Source: Cupriavidus basilensis
GTDB lineage: Bacteria > Pseudomonadota > Gammaproteobacteria > Burkholderiales > Burkholderiaceae
Assembly (NCBI RefSeq): GCF_000832305.1
Contig: NZ_CP010536.1
Span: 2,790,001-2,854,000, forward strand
Length of the DNA stretch: 64,000 nt
Reading direction: 5' to 3'
Positions within the stretch are counted from its first letter, which is position 1. Every line of letters starts with the position of its first letter. The position numbers were made by a program, and so were the translations under genes. The notes below the pieces were generated by a model that was given only the letters and a program-made list of their open reading frames with translations, was not told where the DNA came from and made no database searches. Positions 17,401-26,666 of this stretch are shown here, piece after piece.

Positions 17401-18594
17401 GTTGGAAGGCCGGAACACCCGTTCCTGCTCCTGCACCGACAAGCGCGCGAACAGGGGCAGGATCTCGGTATGCGGCGGATGGTGCTTGCGCAGCGCCTCG
17501 GCAGCCTCGCGAATTTCACGCTCGCCGGGCAGGAACACCAGCACATCGCCCGGGCCGAGCCGGCACAATTCGTCCACGGCCTCGACGATGCCGTCGAACA
17601 GGTCGCGATCTTTCGATTGCGCGGACTTGGGCGCGCCCTCGCCAGGCCCCACCTTGTCCTTCTCGATCGGCCGGTAACGGATCTCCACGGGATACAGACG
17701 CCCGCTGACCTCAATCACCGGCGCAGGCTTGCCACCCTGCGCAAAGTGCTCGGCGAAGCGGCTGGCGTCGATGGTGGCCGAGGTGATGACCAGCTTGAGG
17801 TCTGGCCGCTTGGGCAAGATCTCCTTCAGGTAGCCGATCAGGAAATCGATATTTAGGCTGCGTTCGTGCGCCTCGTCGATGATGATGGTGTCGTAGGCGC
17901 GCAGCAGCGGGTCGTTCTGCGTCTCGGCCAGCAAGATGCCGTCGGTCATCAGCTTGACCGACGCGCCCGCCGACATGGTGTCGTTGAAACGCACCTGGTA
18001 GCCCACGTGCTCGCCGAGCGGCGTGCCGATCTCCTGCGCGATGCGCTTGGCCGTGGAGGTGGCCGCAATCCGGCGTGGCTGCGTGTGGCCGATCAGGCCG
18101 CCGCTGCCGTCGGCACCCGGGCCTCGCCCGATCGACAGGCAGATCTTGGGCAACTGAGTGGTTTTGCCGGAGCCGGTCTCGCCGGAGACGATCACCACCT
18201 GGTTGGCCAGCAGCGCCTGCGCGATCTCCTCGCGGCGGCCGGATACCGGCAACGCCTCGGGGAAGGTGATGGGCGGGAGCGGGTTGGCCTGGCGCACCGG
18301 GCGGCGGGCCTCACGGGGCGCTCGCTCGGTGCGCTCGGTGCGCTCCGGGCGCGGCGGCCGGGGCGTGCCGTTTGCCGGCTGCGGCCTGGCTTGCCGGGCC
18401 TGGCCCGGCTGCCGGGGCTGGCGTTCGACCGGCGGGCCGGCGACCGGCGTGGCGGCCACGGCCGGCGCACGCGCCGGCCTGGCGACAGGCTGGACAGCGG
18501 GCTGGGCTGGCGAGGGGGCGGCCTTGGGCGCGGGGAGGCCGGCATCGGTTTTCCGATCCGGCGACAAAGGTTTGGCGGGGCGTTGTGCTGACAT
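14491..18594 (-). CDS. hrpA: ATP-dependent RNA helicase HrpA
   Basis: A 1367-residue DEAH-box helicase. After a low-complexity Pro/Ala/Arg-rich region of about 105 residues come Walker A GETGSGKT (138-145), DEAH (DEAHERSLN), TSATIDA and QRAGRCGR, then the HA2/OB and DUF3418 C-terminal regions of HrpA. The enzyme unwinds RNA and in E. coli resolves stalled ribosomes. Length fits the family (about 1300) plus the N-terminal extension. The start codon lies 23 bases from that of divergent argA, with a TATAAT 8 bases upstream and no ribosome site, suggesting a leaderless message. Confidence 0.95.
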   Translation of the reverse strand: MSAQRPAKPLSPDRKTDAGLPAPKAAPSPAQPAVQPVARPARAPAVAATPVAGPPVERQPRQPGQARQARPQPANGTPRPPRPERTERTERAPREARRPVRQANPLPPITFPEALPVSGRREEIAQALLANQVVIVSGETGSGKTTQLPKICLSIGRGPGADGSGGLIGHTQPRRIAATSTAKRIAQEIGTPLGEHVGYQVRFNDTMSAGASVKLMTDGILLAETQNDPLLRAYDTIIIDEAHERSLNIDFLIGYLKEILPKRPDLKLVITSATIDASRFAEHFAQGGKPAPVIEVSGRLYPVEIRYRPIEKDKVGPGEGAPKSAQSKDRDLFDGIVEAVDELCRLGPGDVLVFLPGEREIREAAEALRKHHPPHTEILPLFARLSVQEQERVFRPSNARRIVLATNVAETSLTVPGIRYVVDTGMARVKRYSYRNKVEQLQIEAISQAAANQRAGRCGRVADGVCIRLYEEADFVSRARFTDPEILRSSLAAVILRMKALKLTAIEEFPFIEPPLGRAIADGYQLLQELGAVESVGDDANALTQVGRQLARLPLDPRVARMTLAAREHHCLREVLIIASALSVQDPRDRPQEAQEAADQAHRKFMDERSEFLGWVKMWKWFEDAVAHKKTNRQLQDQCRASFLSHVRLREWRDVHSQLLTTVTEQGWKLNESEPTYEQVHKALLTGLLGNVGCRIEDADGRGREYLGARGIKFHLWPGSLIARKVGRWIIGAELIETSRLFARTLAKIEPEWLEQVGRHLLRISWSDPHWEKKSGQVMAMERATLYGLVVYQHRRVHYGPMNPAEARELFIRRGLVEGEFDTKLPFFAHNQRLTREIENLEHKARRQDVLVDDELIFAFYDRLIPAEIHQQATFEQWYQAESARERKLLYLNREELMRHEAAGITTDLFPKLMPVAGVDMSLTYHFEPGSHRDGVTLTVPLYALNQVRQERADWLVPGMVKEKVHLLLKSLPQKLRRHCVPLPDYAAGFVDRNAFGEGELLDVLIADIREQTGTMVKRADFKLETLPAHHAMNFKVVDEHGRQLDMGRNLAQLRAEFGGQAQQSFQNIAARDVPAAEAGQYENLTSWSFGELPELLEVRKGNQTLYGYPALVDHATHCDVEVFDDPQEAARIHQAGLRRLFALQLREQVKFLEKNIPGMQQMAMQYMTLGTQEMLRDQIVMLALERACLQAPLPRNEAEFAARKEEGRSRLSLLAQEIARLVGAVLAEYATLPRKLIQAKPFAAAHADMQAQLTRLMGKHFVVDTPYLQLVHFPRYLKGIAMRVDKIKGDPARDTQRLQEITPLLQQWQRAETQLRQQGRGVEDARLDEFRWMLEELRVALFAQELRTPVPMSVKRLQKVWEAMQR

Positions 18595-18600
18595 TGGCCG

Positions 18601-18612
18601 GGATTATAATCC
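18601..18612. promoter_or_regulatory. Shared palindromic -10 element between hrpA and argA
   Basis: The perfect palindrome GGATTATAATCC contains TATAAT on both strands: 18605-18610 toward argA and 18608-18603 toward hrpA. The gap to the argA ATG is 7 bases and to the hrpA ATG 8 bases, so both transcripts would start at or next to the start codon. -35 matches are weak on both sides (best toward argA: TTGTGC, 16-base spacer). The whole gap is only 23 bases. Confidence 0.65.
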
Positions 18613-18617
18613 GCGGC

Positions 18618-20054
18618 ATGAATGCAAGAACCGACACGCCAGCCGACGCGCCCGCGCCGTCCGAAATGGACGAGCCCCTGCCCGTCACCGCCCCTTCCAC
18701 GCTGCCCGCGCCTGCCACCGGCGCCGACCCCGTCGAGCGTGGCGGCCCCGACCACCAGCAGTTTGTCGACTGGCTGCGAGCGGTTGCGCCCTATATCCAC
18801 GCCTTCCGCGGCAAGACCTTCGTGATCGCCTTCGGCGGTGAGCTGGTCAAGGCCAACATCCTCGACGCCCTGGTCAATGACGTGGCCCTGCTGCACGCCA
18901 TGGGCATGCAGATCGTGCTGGTGCATGGCTCGCGCCCGCAGGTGGAAGAGCAGTTGGCGCTGCGCCACGTCGAGTCGCAATTCGCCGACGGCGTGCGCGT
19001 GACCGACAACGCGGCGCTGGAGTGCGCCAAGGAAGCCGCCGGCGAACTGCGCCTGGATATCGAGGCCGCCTTCAGCCAGGGCTTGCCTAACACGCCCATG
19101 GCTGGCGCCCAGCTGTCGGTGATCTCCGGCAACTTCGTCACCGCCCGCCCACTCGGCATCGTCGACGGCGTGGATTACCAGCACACCGGGCTGGTGCGCA
19201 AGATCGACGGCGAGTCGGTTCGCATGTCGCTGTCGCACGGCAAGATCGTGCTGCTCTCGCCGCTTGGCTTCTCGCCCACCGGCCAGGCCTTCAACCTGTC
19301 GATGGAAGACGTGGCCAGCGCCACCGCCATCGCACTGAAGGCCGACAAGCTGGTCTTCATCACCGAAGTCCCCGGCGTGCAGGACCCGGTCGGCAAGCTG
19401 ATGCCGGAAATGTCGCTGCGCACCGCCATCGAGCGGCTGCAGAACAACCACCTGCCGCCCGATGTCTCCTATTACCTGGAACACCTGGTCAAGGCGCTCA
19501 AGGGCGGCGTGCCGCGCGCCCACCTGATCCCCTTCCAGCTGGACGGCTCGGTGCTGCTGGAGCTGTTCCTGCACGACGGCGTCGGCACCATGATCTCCGA
19601 CACCGACCTGGAAAGCCTGCGCGAAGCCACGCTGGACGATGTCGGCGGCATCCTGCAGCTGATCGCCCCGCTGGAGCAGGACGGCACGCTGGTGCCACGC
19701 GGGCGCCACCTGATCGAGCGCGACATCGCCAACTTCTCGGTGATCGAGCACGATGGCGTGCTGTTTGGCTGCGCCGCGCTCTACGCCTACCCGCGCGAAG
19801 GCATGGCCGAGATGGCCTGCCTGACTGTGTCGTCCGAAGCCCAGGGCACCGGCGACGGCGAGCGCCTGCTCAAGCGCATCGAGCGCCGCGCCCGCAGCCT
19901 CGGCCTTGACCGCCTGTTCGTGCTCACCACCCGCACGGAGCACTGGTTCCTGAAACGCGGCTTTGTCCACGCCAACGTGGACGACCTGCCGGAAGACAAG
20001 CGCAAGCTCTACAACTGGCAGCGCAAGTCGATGGTGCTGATGAAGAAGCTGTGA
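18618..20054 (+). CDS. argA: Amino-acid N-acetyltransferase (N-acetylglutamate synthase) ArgA
   Basis: A 478-residue enzyme with an N-terminal amino-acid-kinase-like domain (about 55-320, starting FVIAFGGELVKANILDAL and VLVHGSRPQVEEQL) and a C-terminal GNAT acetyltransferase domain (REATLDDVGGILQLI through AQGTGDGERLL and HWFLKRGF). It makes N-acetylglutamate, the first step of arginine synthesis, and the kinase-like domain normally binds arginine for feedback. The first 45 residues are Pro/Ala-rich. The start was chosen at 18618; a later ATG at 18666 is possible. No ribosome site precedes it and a -10 box lies 7 bases upstream. Confidence 0.95.
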   Translation: MNARTDTPADAPAPSEMDEPLPVTAPSTLPAPATGADPVERGGPDHQQFVDWLRAVAPYIHAFRGKTFVIAFGGELVKANILDALVNDVALLHAMGMQIVLVHGSRPQVEEQLALRHVESQFADGVRVTDNAALECAKEAAGELRLDIEAAFSQGLPNTPMAGAQLSVISGNFVTARPLGIVDGVDYQHTGLVRKIDGESVRMSLSHGKIVLLSPLGFSPTGQAFNLSMEDVASATAIALKADKLVFITEVPGVQDPVGKLMPEMSLRTAIERLQNNHLPPDVSYYLEHLVKALKGGVPRAHLIPFQLDGSVLLELFLHDGVGTMISDTDLESLREATLDDVGGILQLIAPLEQDGTLVPRGRHLIERDIANFSVIEHDGVLFGCAALYAYPREGMAEMACLTVSSEAQGTGDGERLLKRIERRARSLGLDRLFVLTTRTEHWFLKRGFVHANVDDLPEDKRKLYNWQRKSMVLMKKL

Positions 20055-20093
20055 CGGCGGTGGGGGTAGCCTGAAGGCCGGCCCCCGCTTCGT

Positions 20094-20099
20094 TACAAT
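20094..20099 (+). promoter_or_regulatory. Possible -10 box for yggX
   Basis: TACAAT lies 65 bases upstream of the yggX start in the 110-base gap after argA. The -35 region (CTGAAG with a 17-base spacer) is weak, so this is a modest call. Confidence 0.35.
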
Positions 20100-20164
20100 A
20101 GCGGCACCGCAACGGCCGGCCTCTCGCCGCGCCGGCTACATCACACGACAACAAGGAGTTCCCC

Positions 20165-20440
20165 ATGGCCCGCATGGTTCAATGCGTCAAGCTCAACAAA
20201 GAAGCCGAAGGGCTCGACCTGCCGCCGCTGCCAGGCGAACTTGGCAAGAAGATCTGGCAAACCGTGTCGAAGGAAGCCTGGGCTGGCTGGCTCAAGCACC
20301 AGACCATGCTGATCAACGAAAACCGCCTGAACATGGCCGACGCCCGCGCTCGCCAGTACCTGCTCAAGCAGACCGAGAAGTACTTCTTCGGCGAAGGCGC
20401 GGACCAGGCACAGGGCTACGTGCCGCCGCCGGCCGCCTGA
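20165..20440 (+). CDS. yggX: Oxidative damage protection / Fe(II)-trafficking protein YggX
   Basis: A 91-residue protein that is YggX along its entire length: [21 protein letters not shown], then [25 protein letters not shown] and KYFFGEGAD. Family length is about 90. YggX is linked to protection of iron-sulfur proteins from superoxide and to iron handling in the cytoplasm. The conserved N-terminal cysteine is present (C7 in this numbering). An AAGGAG ribosome site stands seven bases upstream. It follows argA by 110 bases and ends at a bidirectional terminator. Confidence 0.96.
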   Translation: MARMVQCVKLNKEAEGLDLPPLPGELGKKIWQTVSKEAWAGWLKHQTMLINENRLNMADARARQYLLKQTEKYFFGEGADQAQGYVPPPAA

Positions 20441-20480
20441 TCTGGCTGGGCGCGGCTTTGCGCCGCGCGCTGGAAAACAA

Positions 20481-20506
20481 AAAGGGTGCCTGTTACGGCA
20501 CCCTTT
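20481..20506. terminator. Bidirectional terminator between yggX and rpiA
   Basis: A perfect 10-base-pair stem (AAAGGGTGCC / GGCACCCTTT) with a 6-base loop lies between the convergent yggX and rpiA. Confidence 0.85.
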
Positions 20507-20539
20507 CTCATTCAACGATCCCCAACGGGACCGGCAGAT

Positions 20540-21226
20540 TCAATAGTCGCTGCGCTTCACGCCCTCCGGCGTGCCCAGCAGCAGTACGTCCGCGCCGCGC
20601 AGGGCAAACAGCCCCACCGTGACCACGCCCGGCATGTGATTGATGGCTTCTTCCATCGACTTCGGATTGCTGATCTTCAGGCCGGCCACATCCAGGATCA
20701 CATTGCCGTTGTCGGTCTTGAAGATGCCGCCTTCCTTGGTCATGCGCAGGCGCGGCTGGCCACCGAATGCGGCCAGCTGGCGGGCCACCGCGGCTCGTGC
20801 CATCGGAATCACTTCCACCGGCAGGGGGAACGCGCCCATCACATCCACCAGCTTGCTGCCGTCGGCGATGCAGACAAAGCGCTTGGCCACCGAGGCCACG
20901 ATCTTCTCGCGCGTCAGCGCGCCGCCGCCGCCCTTGATCATGGCGCCGCTGGCGTCGATCTCGTCCGCGCCGTCGACGTACACGGGGATCTCGTCGACCT
21001 CATTCAGGTCCAAGACCTGGAAGCCGTGCTGCTGCAGGCGGCGCGTGGACGCCTCCGAGCTGGAGACCGCACCGGAAAAGCGTTCCTTGAACGCCGCCAC
21101 CGCATCGATAAAGAGGTTGGCCGTGGAGCCCGTGCCCACGCCTAGCACCGCACCCGCCGGCACTACCTCTTTGACATAGTCGGCCGCGGCTTGCGCCACC
21201 AGCGCCTTGAGTTCATCCTGTGTCAT
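20540..21226 (-). CDS. rpiA: Ribose-5-phosphate isomerase A
   Basis: A 228-residue cytoplasmic enzyme interconverting ribose-5-phosphate and ribulose-5-phosphate. Family blocks seen: [18 protein letters not shown] (phosphate binding), [27 protein letters not shown] (active site with Asp and Lys) and [21 protein letters not shown]. The [10 protein letters not shown] start is preferred over the 29-codon-longer frame because it matches RpiA N-termini. Diverges from transaldolase, so both pentose-phosphate genes share one control region. Confidence 0.96.
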   Translation of the reverse strand: MTQDELKALVAQAAADYVKEVVPAGAVLGVGTGSTANLFIDAVAAFKERFSGAVSSSEASTRRLQQHGFQVLDLNEVDEIPVYVDGADEIDASGAMIKGGGGALTREKIVASVAKRFVCIADGSKLVDVMGAFPLPVEVIPMARAAVARQLAAFGGQPRLRMTKEGGIFKTDNGNVILDVAGLKISNPKSMEEAINHMPGVVTVGLFALRGADVLLLGTPEGVKRSDY

Positions 21227-21400
21227 GACAACAGCCCATCTGCTTTGGGGGAAACCGCATAGTGTACCGGAATGCCGTGACATCCCCGGCATGGGCGCGA
21301 GCCGACGGTACAATGACCCGAGGCATGCATCAGCTTGGCGCCCGGGGCCTGCCGTTTTGGTCCTGCGCCATCACCAACCCTTAAAAGCAACTCACTGACC

Positions 21401-22339
21401 ATGAACCAGCTCGATCAGCTCAAGCAGTTCACCACCGTGGTGGCGGACACCGGCGATTTCCAGGTGATGAAACAGTACACGCCGCAGGACGCCACCACCA
21501 ATCCTTCCCTGATTCTGAAGGCCGTCCAGAAGGCCGAGTACCGTCCCCTGCTGGAAAAGGCCGTGCGCGGCAATGAAGGCACCGACGCCGTGATGGACGC
21601 CCTGCTGATCGCCTTTGGCTGCGAGATCCTGGCCATCGTGCCGGGCCGTGTGTCGACCGAAGTCGACGCCCGCCTGTCCTTCAACACGGAAGCCACACTG
21701 GCCAAGGCCCGCCACCTGATCTCGCTGTATGAGCAGCGCGGCGTGGCCCGCGAACGCGTGCTGATCAAGATCGCCTCGACCTGGGAAGGCATCCGCGCAG
21801 CTGAGGTGCTGCAGCGAGAAGGCATCAACTGCAATATGACGCTGCTGTTCTCGCTGGCCCAGGCCGTTGCCTGCGCCGAGGCCGGCGCGCAACTGATCTC
21901 ACCCTTCGTTGGCCGCATCCTGGACTGGCACAAGAGGCAAGCCGGCGACAAATGGGACGCCGCCGCCAACGCGGGCGACAACGATCCCGGCGTGCGTTCC
22001 GTGCGCCAGATCTACGACTACTACAAGAAGTTCGGCCACCCCACCGAAGTGATGGGTGCCAGCTTCCGCAGCACCGAGCAGATCCTGGCACTGGCCGGCT
22101 GCGACCTGCTCACCATCAGCCCGGACCTGCTGGAGAAGCTGGCCGCCAGCGAAAGCACCGTGGAGCGCAAGCTGTCGGTCGACCAGGCACAGGCTGGCAA
22201 TATCGCGCGCATCGAGTGCGGTGAGGCGGCTTTCCGCTGGCAGCTCAATGAAGACGCAATGGCGACGGAAAAGCTGGCTGAGGGGATCCGCGCATTTGCG
22301 GCGGATGCGGTCAAGCTGGAGGCGATGATTACGGCTTGA
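21401..22339 (+). CDS. tal: Transaldolase
   Basis: A 312-residue class I transaldolase of the TalB type. [12 protein letters not shown] near residue 31 and [15 protein letters not shown] with Schiff-base lysine K123 are seen, and the C-terminal part keeps [23 protein letters not shown]. It transfers dihydroxyacetone units between sedoheptulose-7-phosphate and glyceraldehyde-3-phosphate. The start [10 protein letters not shown] fits the family; the upstream extension in the frame does not. A TACAAT at 21309-21314 is a possible -10 box. Confidence 0.97.
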   Translation: MNQLDQLKQFTTVVADTGDFQVMKQYTPQDATTNPSLILKAVQKAEYRPLLEKAVRGNEGTDAVMDALLIAFGCEILAIVPGRVSTEVDARLSFNTEATLAKARHLISLYEQRGVARERVLIKIASTWEGIRAAEVLQREGINCNMTLLFSLAQAVACAEAGAQLISPFVGRILDWHKRQAGDKWDAAANAGDNDPGVRSVRQIYDYYKKFGHPTEVMGASFRSTEQILALAGCDLLTISPDLLEKLAASESTVERKLSVDQAQAGNIARIECGEAAFRWQLNEDAMATEKLAEGIRAFAADAVKLEAMITA

Positions 22340-22367
22340 GAGGGGAATTGAGAAGGCGAAAACAGAA

Positions 22368-22389
22368 GCCGCCCGGGAATCCAGGCGGC
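22368..22389 (-). terminator. Possible terminator after the sirtuin gene
   Basis: GCCGCC and GGCGGC arms with a 10-base loop, followed on the minus strand by TTCTGTTTTCG, lie between the convergent tal and sirtuin genes. The stem is short and the T tract interrupted. Confidence 0.4.
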
Positions 22390-22397
22390 GAGCCGGC

Positions 22398-23156
22398 TCA
22401 AGCTGACGCCGCGCTCACACCGTCCCACAGCAAGGGCAAGACCACGCCGGCCGGGCCGCGCAACACGATGTCGGCGGTCTGATCCAGCGCCGATGGCTCA
22501 GGATTGACCACGATGACATGCGCGCCATGGTCCTTGGCTGCGCCGGGCAAGCCGGCTGCCGGATAGACCAGGCCGGACGTGCCCACCACGATGCACAGAT
22601 CGCACTGCTCGGCCGCATGCTCGGCGCGATAGCGGGCCACGCGCGGCAGTTCCTCGCCGAACCACACCACACCGGGGCGCATCATGGCATTGCAAAGGGA
22701 GCAGCGCGGCGGCATGCCCGGCACGGCGGCCGCCGGGTCGCAACGGCCGCAGCCGTCAAGCCACTTGTTGGCGAACAGGTTGCCGTGCAGCTCGATCACG
22801 TCGCGGCTGCCGGCGCGCTGATGCAGGCCATCGACGTTTTGCGTGGCCAGGGTCACGGCCTTCTGCGCGGCGAGCGCCACCAGGGCGATATGCGCCGGGT
22901 TGGGATCGGTGGCCGCCACCAGCTCGCGCCGGTGCAGGTACCACTCCCAGACCAGCGCGGGCTGGCGCCGGTAGGCGTCTTCCTGGGCCAGCTCCTCGGG
23001 ATTGAAGCGCGACCACAAGCCGGTCATGGCATCGCGGAACGTGGGCACGCCGGACTCGGCGGATACGCCCGCGCCGGTAAGCACCATGATATTGGTGGCT
23101 TCGCCGATCAGGCGGCGCGATGCCGCGAGCGCCTGTGCGTCGATGTACGCCGTCAC
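22398..23156 (-). CDS. cobB: NAD-dependent protein deacylase, sirtuin family (CobB-like)
   Basis: A 252-residue sirtuin. NAD-binding GAGVSAESGVPTFRD lies at 28-42, TQNVDGLHQRAG at 105-116, and catalytic H124 in IELHGN. Zinc cysteines are C136, C139, C152 and C155. Y73 and R76 form the Y-x2-R pair that in sirtuin class III marks desuccinylase/demalonylase activity, so acyl groups larger than acetyl may be preferred. It starts 17 bases after rlmB and is the last gene of an rnr-rlmB-sirtuin run. Confidence 0.9.
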   Translation of the reverse strand: MTAYIDAQALAASRRLIGEATNIMVLTGAGVSAESGVPTFRDAMTGLWSRFNPEELAQEDAYRRQPALVWEWYLHRRELVAATDPNPAHIALVALAAQKAVTLATQNVDGLHQRAGSRDVIELHGNLFANKWLDGCGRCDPAAAVPGMPPRCSLCNAMMRPGVVWFGEELPRVARYRAEHAAEQCDLCIVVGTSGLVYPAAGLPGAAKDHGAHVIVVNPEPSALDQTADIVLRGPAGVVLPLLWDGVSAASA

Positions 23157-23173
23157 GGATGCCGTCCCAGCGC

Positions 23174-23917
23174 TCAGCGCTTCAGGCGGCGCTGGCGCAC
23201 CGCCTCATACAGGCACACGCCGCTGGCCACGGAAACGTTCAGGCTTTCCACGCCGCCGGCCATCGGGATGCTGACGAGTTCGTCGCAGGTCTCGCGGGTG
23301 AGGCGGCGCATGCCCTCGCCTTCGGCGCCCATCACCAGGGCAACCGGCCCCTTGAAATCGACATCATAGAGCGTCTTTTCCGTGCCGTCGTCCGTGCCGA
23401 TCACCCAGATGCCGCGTTCCTGCAACTCGCGCAACGTGCGCGCCAGGTTGGTGACAGTGATGTAGGGGACGGTCTCCGCTGCGCCGCTGGCCACCTTGGC
23501 CACCGTGGTGTTCAAACCCACGCTGCGGTCCTTCGGAGCGATCACGGCGTGCGCGCCGGCGCCATCGGCCACGCGCAGGCAAGCGCCCAGATTGTGCGGA
23601 TCGGTGACGCCATCGAGCACCAGCAGCAAGGGCGTGCCCTCAATGCCGTCGAGCAGTTCGTCAAGATTGAGTGCCAGCGCCACATCTTCGGCGCGGGCGA
23701 CCACGCCCTGGTGGCGGTCGGTGCCGGCCATGCCGCGCAGGCGCTCGGCATCCACCGGGTGCAGGCGGACTTTGAGGCTTTCGGCAAGGCGGATGAAGTC
23801 CTGCATGCGGCGGTCACGCCGCGCGGATTCTACATAGACATCGGTGACGCCAGCGGCGTCCTGGCGCAGGCGCGCGGTGACGGCGTGAAAGCCGATCAGG
23901 AGTTTTTGTTTAGCCAT
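23174..23917 (-). CDS. rlmB: 23S rRNA (guanosine-2251-2'-O)-methyltransferase RlmB
   Basis: A 247-residue SpoU-family enzyme that methylates G2251 in the ribosomal peptidyl-transferase P loop. An N-terminal substrate-binding domain ([15 protein letters not shown]) is followed by the knotted SAM-binding domain with [41 protein letters not shown] and [15 protein letters not shown]. The start [10 protein letters not shown] matches the family; the longer open frame upstream is shadow of the rnr spacer. In E. coli rlmB also follows rnr. Confidence 0.96.
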   Translation of the reverse strand: MAKQKLLIGFHAVTARLRQDAAGVTDVYVESARRDRRMQDFIRLAESLKVRLHPVDAERLRGMAGTDRHQGVVARAEDVALALNLDELLDGIEGTPLLLVLDGVTDPHNLGACLRVADGAGAHAVIAPKDRSVGLNTTVAKVASGAAETVPYITVTNLARTLRELQERGIWVIGTDDGTEKTLYDVDFKGPVALVMGAEGEGMRRLTRETCDELVSIPMAGGVESLNVSVASGVCLYEAVRQRRLKR

Positions 23918-24005
23918 GGCGAGATTGTACATTCCCGCCAGGGCTTGCCCCGTGTCCGCAGCCATGGCGCCAGAACCGGGCAAGCCGGCGCCGGCGCCAT
24001 GGCCG

Positions 24006-26597
24006 TCAGGTGCGCTTGCGCGAAGCGCGGCTGCTCTTGCCGGCCGGCTTGGCGCCGCCCTTGTGCGTCGAGCCCAGATGCTGCGGCTTGGGCTTGGCGG
24101 CGCGCTTGGCCGGCTTGCCGCCGGCCTTGGCGCCATGGCCCACGTGCGGCTTGACCGGCGTCATGACAGCTTCGAACACCGGCTGCTCTTCGATCACGCG
24201 GTCCAGCGTTTCGTCGAACGACTCTTCCGGCTTCGAGCTGCCACCCAGCAGCGCGGCCAGCTGACGGCCCTTCTTGCGCGCGGGCACGGCGTGCGCGGCG
24301 GGCACGCGCGGCGCGGCATCGACGGTCGGGGCACGGCCACGCAGGTTCTTGGCTGAGGGCTCCTGCACCAGGCGGAAGTCGATCTTGCGCGCATCGAGGT
24401 CCACGCGCGAAACCTGCACGCGAACGCGGTCGGTGAGACGGTAGCGGATGCCGGTACGCTCGCCGCGCAGCTCATTGCGCGCTTCGTCGTACTGGAAGTA
24501 ATCGCTGCCCAGCTCGGTGACATGGACCAGGCCTTCGACGTAGAGCTCGTCGAGCTGCACGAAGATGCCGAACGAGGTGACCGAGCTGATGGTGCCCGAA
24601 TACTCGCTGCCAAGCTTGTCGCGCATGAAGTAGCACTTGAGCCAGGCTTCCACATCGCGCGAGGCCTCATCGGCGCGACGCTCGTTGGCCGAGCAGTGCA
24701 GGCCGAGCTCGTCCCAGATGGCTTCGTTGCGCTGGGCGCGCGCGGCGCTGCGCTCTGCCTTCTCGGCAGCATCCTTGGCCTGCATGCGGCGCGCCTTGGG
24801 CGCGATCGCGGTGTTCAGCGCGGTGCCCGGGGCGAATGCGGGCCGGTACTTGGTATGGGCCAGCACGGCCTTGATCGCGCGGTGCGTGAGCAAGTCCGGG
24901 TAACGGCGGATCGGGCTGGTGAAGTGGGCGTAAGCCTCGTACGACAAGCCGAAGTGGCCGATGTTGTCCGGGCTGTAGACCGCCTGCTGCATCGAGCGCA
25001 GCAGCATGGTCTGCAGCATAGGCGCGTCGGGACGGCTCTTGATCTTGTCCATCACGTCCGCGTAGTCGCCCGCCTGCGGCTTGTCGCCACCAGCCAGCGA
25101 AAGCCCGACGGTGCGCAGGAACTCGCGCAGGTTCTTCAGCTTTTCCTCGCCCGGGCCGGCGTGGATCCGGTACAGCGTGGGATGCTTGAAGCGTTCGAGA
25201 AAGTCGGCGGCGCACACGTTGGCGGCCAGCATGCATTCCTCGATCAGGCGGTGGGCATCGTTGCGGGTGCGCGGCAGGATCTGCTCGATCTTGCCCTGCG
25301 CATTGCAGACGATATAGGTTTCGGTGGTATCGAAGTCGATCGCGCCACGCTCGCGCCGCGCCTTGAGCAGGACCTGGAACAACTCGTACAGGTTCTGCAG
25401 GTGCGGCACCAGGTCGGCACGCTTGTGCGCCTCCGGGCCCTTGGTGTTGGACAACACCGACCAGACCTCGTTATAGGTCAGGCGCGCCGCCGAATGCATC
25501 ACGGCGGGATAGAACTGATAGCCCTTGAGCTCGCCCTTGGCGGTGATCACAGCATCGCACACCATGCACAGGCGGTCGACTTGCGGGTTCAGCGAGCACA
25601 GGCCGTTGGAGAGCTTTTCCGGCAGCATCGGGATGACGCGGCGCGGGAAGTACACCGAGGTGGCACGATCCAGCGCATCGGCGTCGAGCGCCGTGCCTGG
25701 GCGCACGTAGTGCGACACATCGGCGATTGCCACCACCAGGCGCCAGCCCTTCGAGCGGCCGATCTTGACCGGTTCGCAGTAGACAGCGTCGTCGAAGTCG
25801 CGCGCGTCTTCGCCGTCGATCGTCACCAGCGGCACGTCGCGCAGGTCGATGCGGTGCTCCAGGTCGGACTCGCGCACCTCGTCGGGCAGGCCGGCGGCTT
25901 CCTTGGCGCAGGCATCCGAGAATTCATGCGGCACGCCGTACTTGCGCACGGCGATTTCGATTTCCATGCCGGGATCGTCGAAGTCGCCCAGCACTTCCAC
26001 CACACGGCCCACGGGCTGCACGTAACGATCCGGGTAGTCGATGATCTCGACGCTGACCACCTGCCCGACTTGCGCCTTGCCTTGCGATTTCGGCGGGATC
26101 AGGATGTCCTGGCTGATGCGCTTGTCTTCGGGCGCCACCACCAGCACGCCGCCTTCGCTCAGCAGGCGGCCGATCACGTAGCGGTTGGCGCGCTCGAGGA
26201 TCTCGACGATCTGGCCTTCGGGCCGGCCGCGCCGGTCGTAGCCGATCACGCGCACCTGGGCGCGGTCGTTGTGCATGGCCTTCTGCAGCTCGCGCTCCGG
26301 CAGGAAGATGTCGTCATCGCCATCGTCGCGGATCAGGAAGCCGAAGCCATCGCGGTGGCCCTGCACACGGCCGACCACAAAGTTAGGCTGGTTGGCCAGC
26401 TCGTAGCGGCCCTTGCGGTTGAGTTCGATCTGGCCGTCGCGCTCCATGGCGGCGAGGCGTTTCTGGAAGCCGTCGTGTTCTTTGCGCGTGACAGCGAGCG
26501 CCTTGGCGATATCGCCGCCCGACAAGGGCGACCCCGACGTCCGCAGGACACCAAGGATTTCTTCCCGACTAGGGATCGGATAGTTATTCTGATTCAA
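24006..26597 (-). CDS. rnr: Ribonuclease R
   Basis: An 863-residue 3'-5' exoribonuclease. It has an N-terminal winged-helix region, cold-shock domains ([18 protein letters not shown]), the RNB catalytic domain with [15 protein letters not shown] (metal-binding aspartates), a C-terminal S1 domain ([26 protein letters not shown]) and a Lys/Arg/Ala-rich tail of about 100 residues. RNase R degrades structured RNA and works with tmRNA quality control. Start [15 protein letters not shown] matches the family. A tRNA gene lies divergently just upstream. Confidence 0.96.
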   Translation of the reverse strand: MNQNNYPIPSREEILGVLRTSGSPLSGGDIAKALAVTRKEHDGFQKRLAAMERDGQIELNRKGRYELANQPNFVVGRVQGHRDGFGFLIRDDGDDDIFLPERELQKAMHNDRAQVRVIGYDRRGRPEGQIVEILERANRYVIGRLLSEGGVLVVAPEDKRISQDILIPPKSQGKAQVGQVVSVEIIDYPDRYVQPVGRVVEVLGDFDDPGMEIEIAVRKYGVPHEFSDACAKEAAGLPDEVRESDLEHRIDLRDVPLVTIDGEDARDFDDAVYCEPVKIGRSKGWRLVVAIADVSHYVRPGTALDADALDRATSVYFPRRVIPMLPEKLSNGLCSLNPQVDRLCMVCDAVITAKGELKGYQFYPAVMHSAARLTYNEVWSVLSNTKGPEAHKRADLVPHLQNLYELFQVLLKARRERGAIDFDTTETYIVCNAQGKIEQILPRTRNDAHRLIEECMLAANVCAADFLERFKHPTLYRIHAGPGEEKLKNLREFLRTVGLSLAGGDKPQAGDYADVMDKIKSRPDAPMLQTMLLRSMQQAVYSPDNIGHFGLSYEAYAHFTSPIRRYPDLLTHRAIKAVLAHTKYRPAFAPGTALNTAIAPKARRMQAKDAAEKAERSAARAQRNEAIWDELGLHCSANERRADEASRDVEAWLKCYFMRDKLGSEYSGTISSVTSFGIFVQLDELYVEGLVHVTELGSDYFQYDEARNELRGERTGIRYRLTDRVRVQVSRVDLDARKIDFRLVQEPSAKNLRGRAPTVDAAPRVPAAHAVPARKKGRQLAALLGGSSKPEESFDETLDRVIEEQPVFEAVMTPVKPHVGHGAKAGGKPAKRAAKPKPQHLGSTHKGGAKPAGKSSRASRKRT

Positions 26598-26613
26598 TTT
26601 TTTCTAGAATTAT

Positions 26614-26641
26614 TTGACAAACAATTTGCGGTCGCTATAAT
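26614..26641 (+). promoter_or_regulatory. Consensus sigma-70 promoter of tRNA-Leu
   Basis: TTGACA (26614-26619) and TATAAT (26636-26641) are both perfect and separated by 16 bases. The following GAGCGC is a GC-rich discriminator, typical of stable-RNA promoters under stringent control. Transcription would start about 20 bases before the tRNA. Confidence 0.92.
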
Positions 26642-26666
26642 GAGCGCTTCGGTTGTTTCGACGCCC

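Noticed and set aside
15463-17856. A plus-strand open frame of 797 codons opposite hrpA
   Set aside because: Composition is that of an antisense frame in GC-rich DNA and the opposite strand codes a complete helicase with all motifs.
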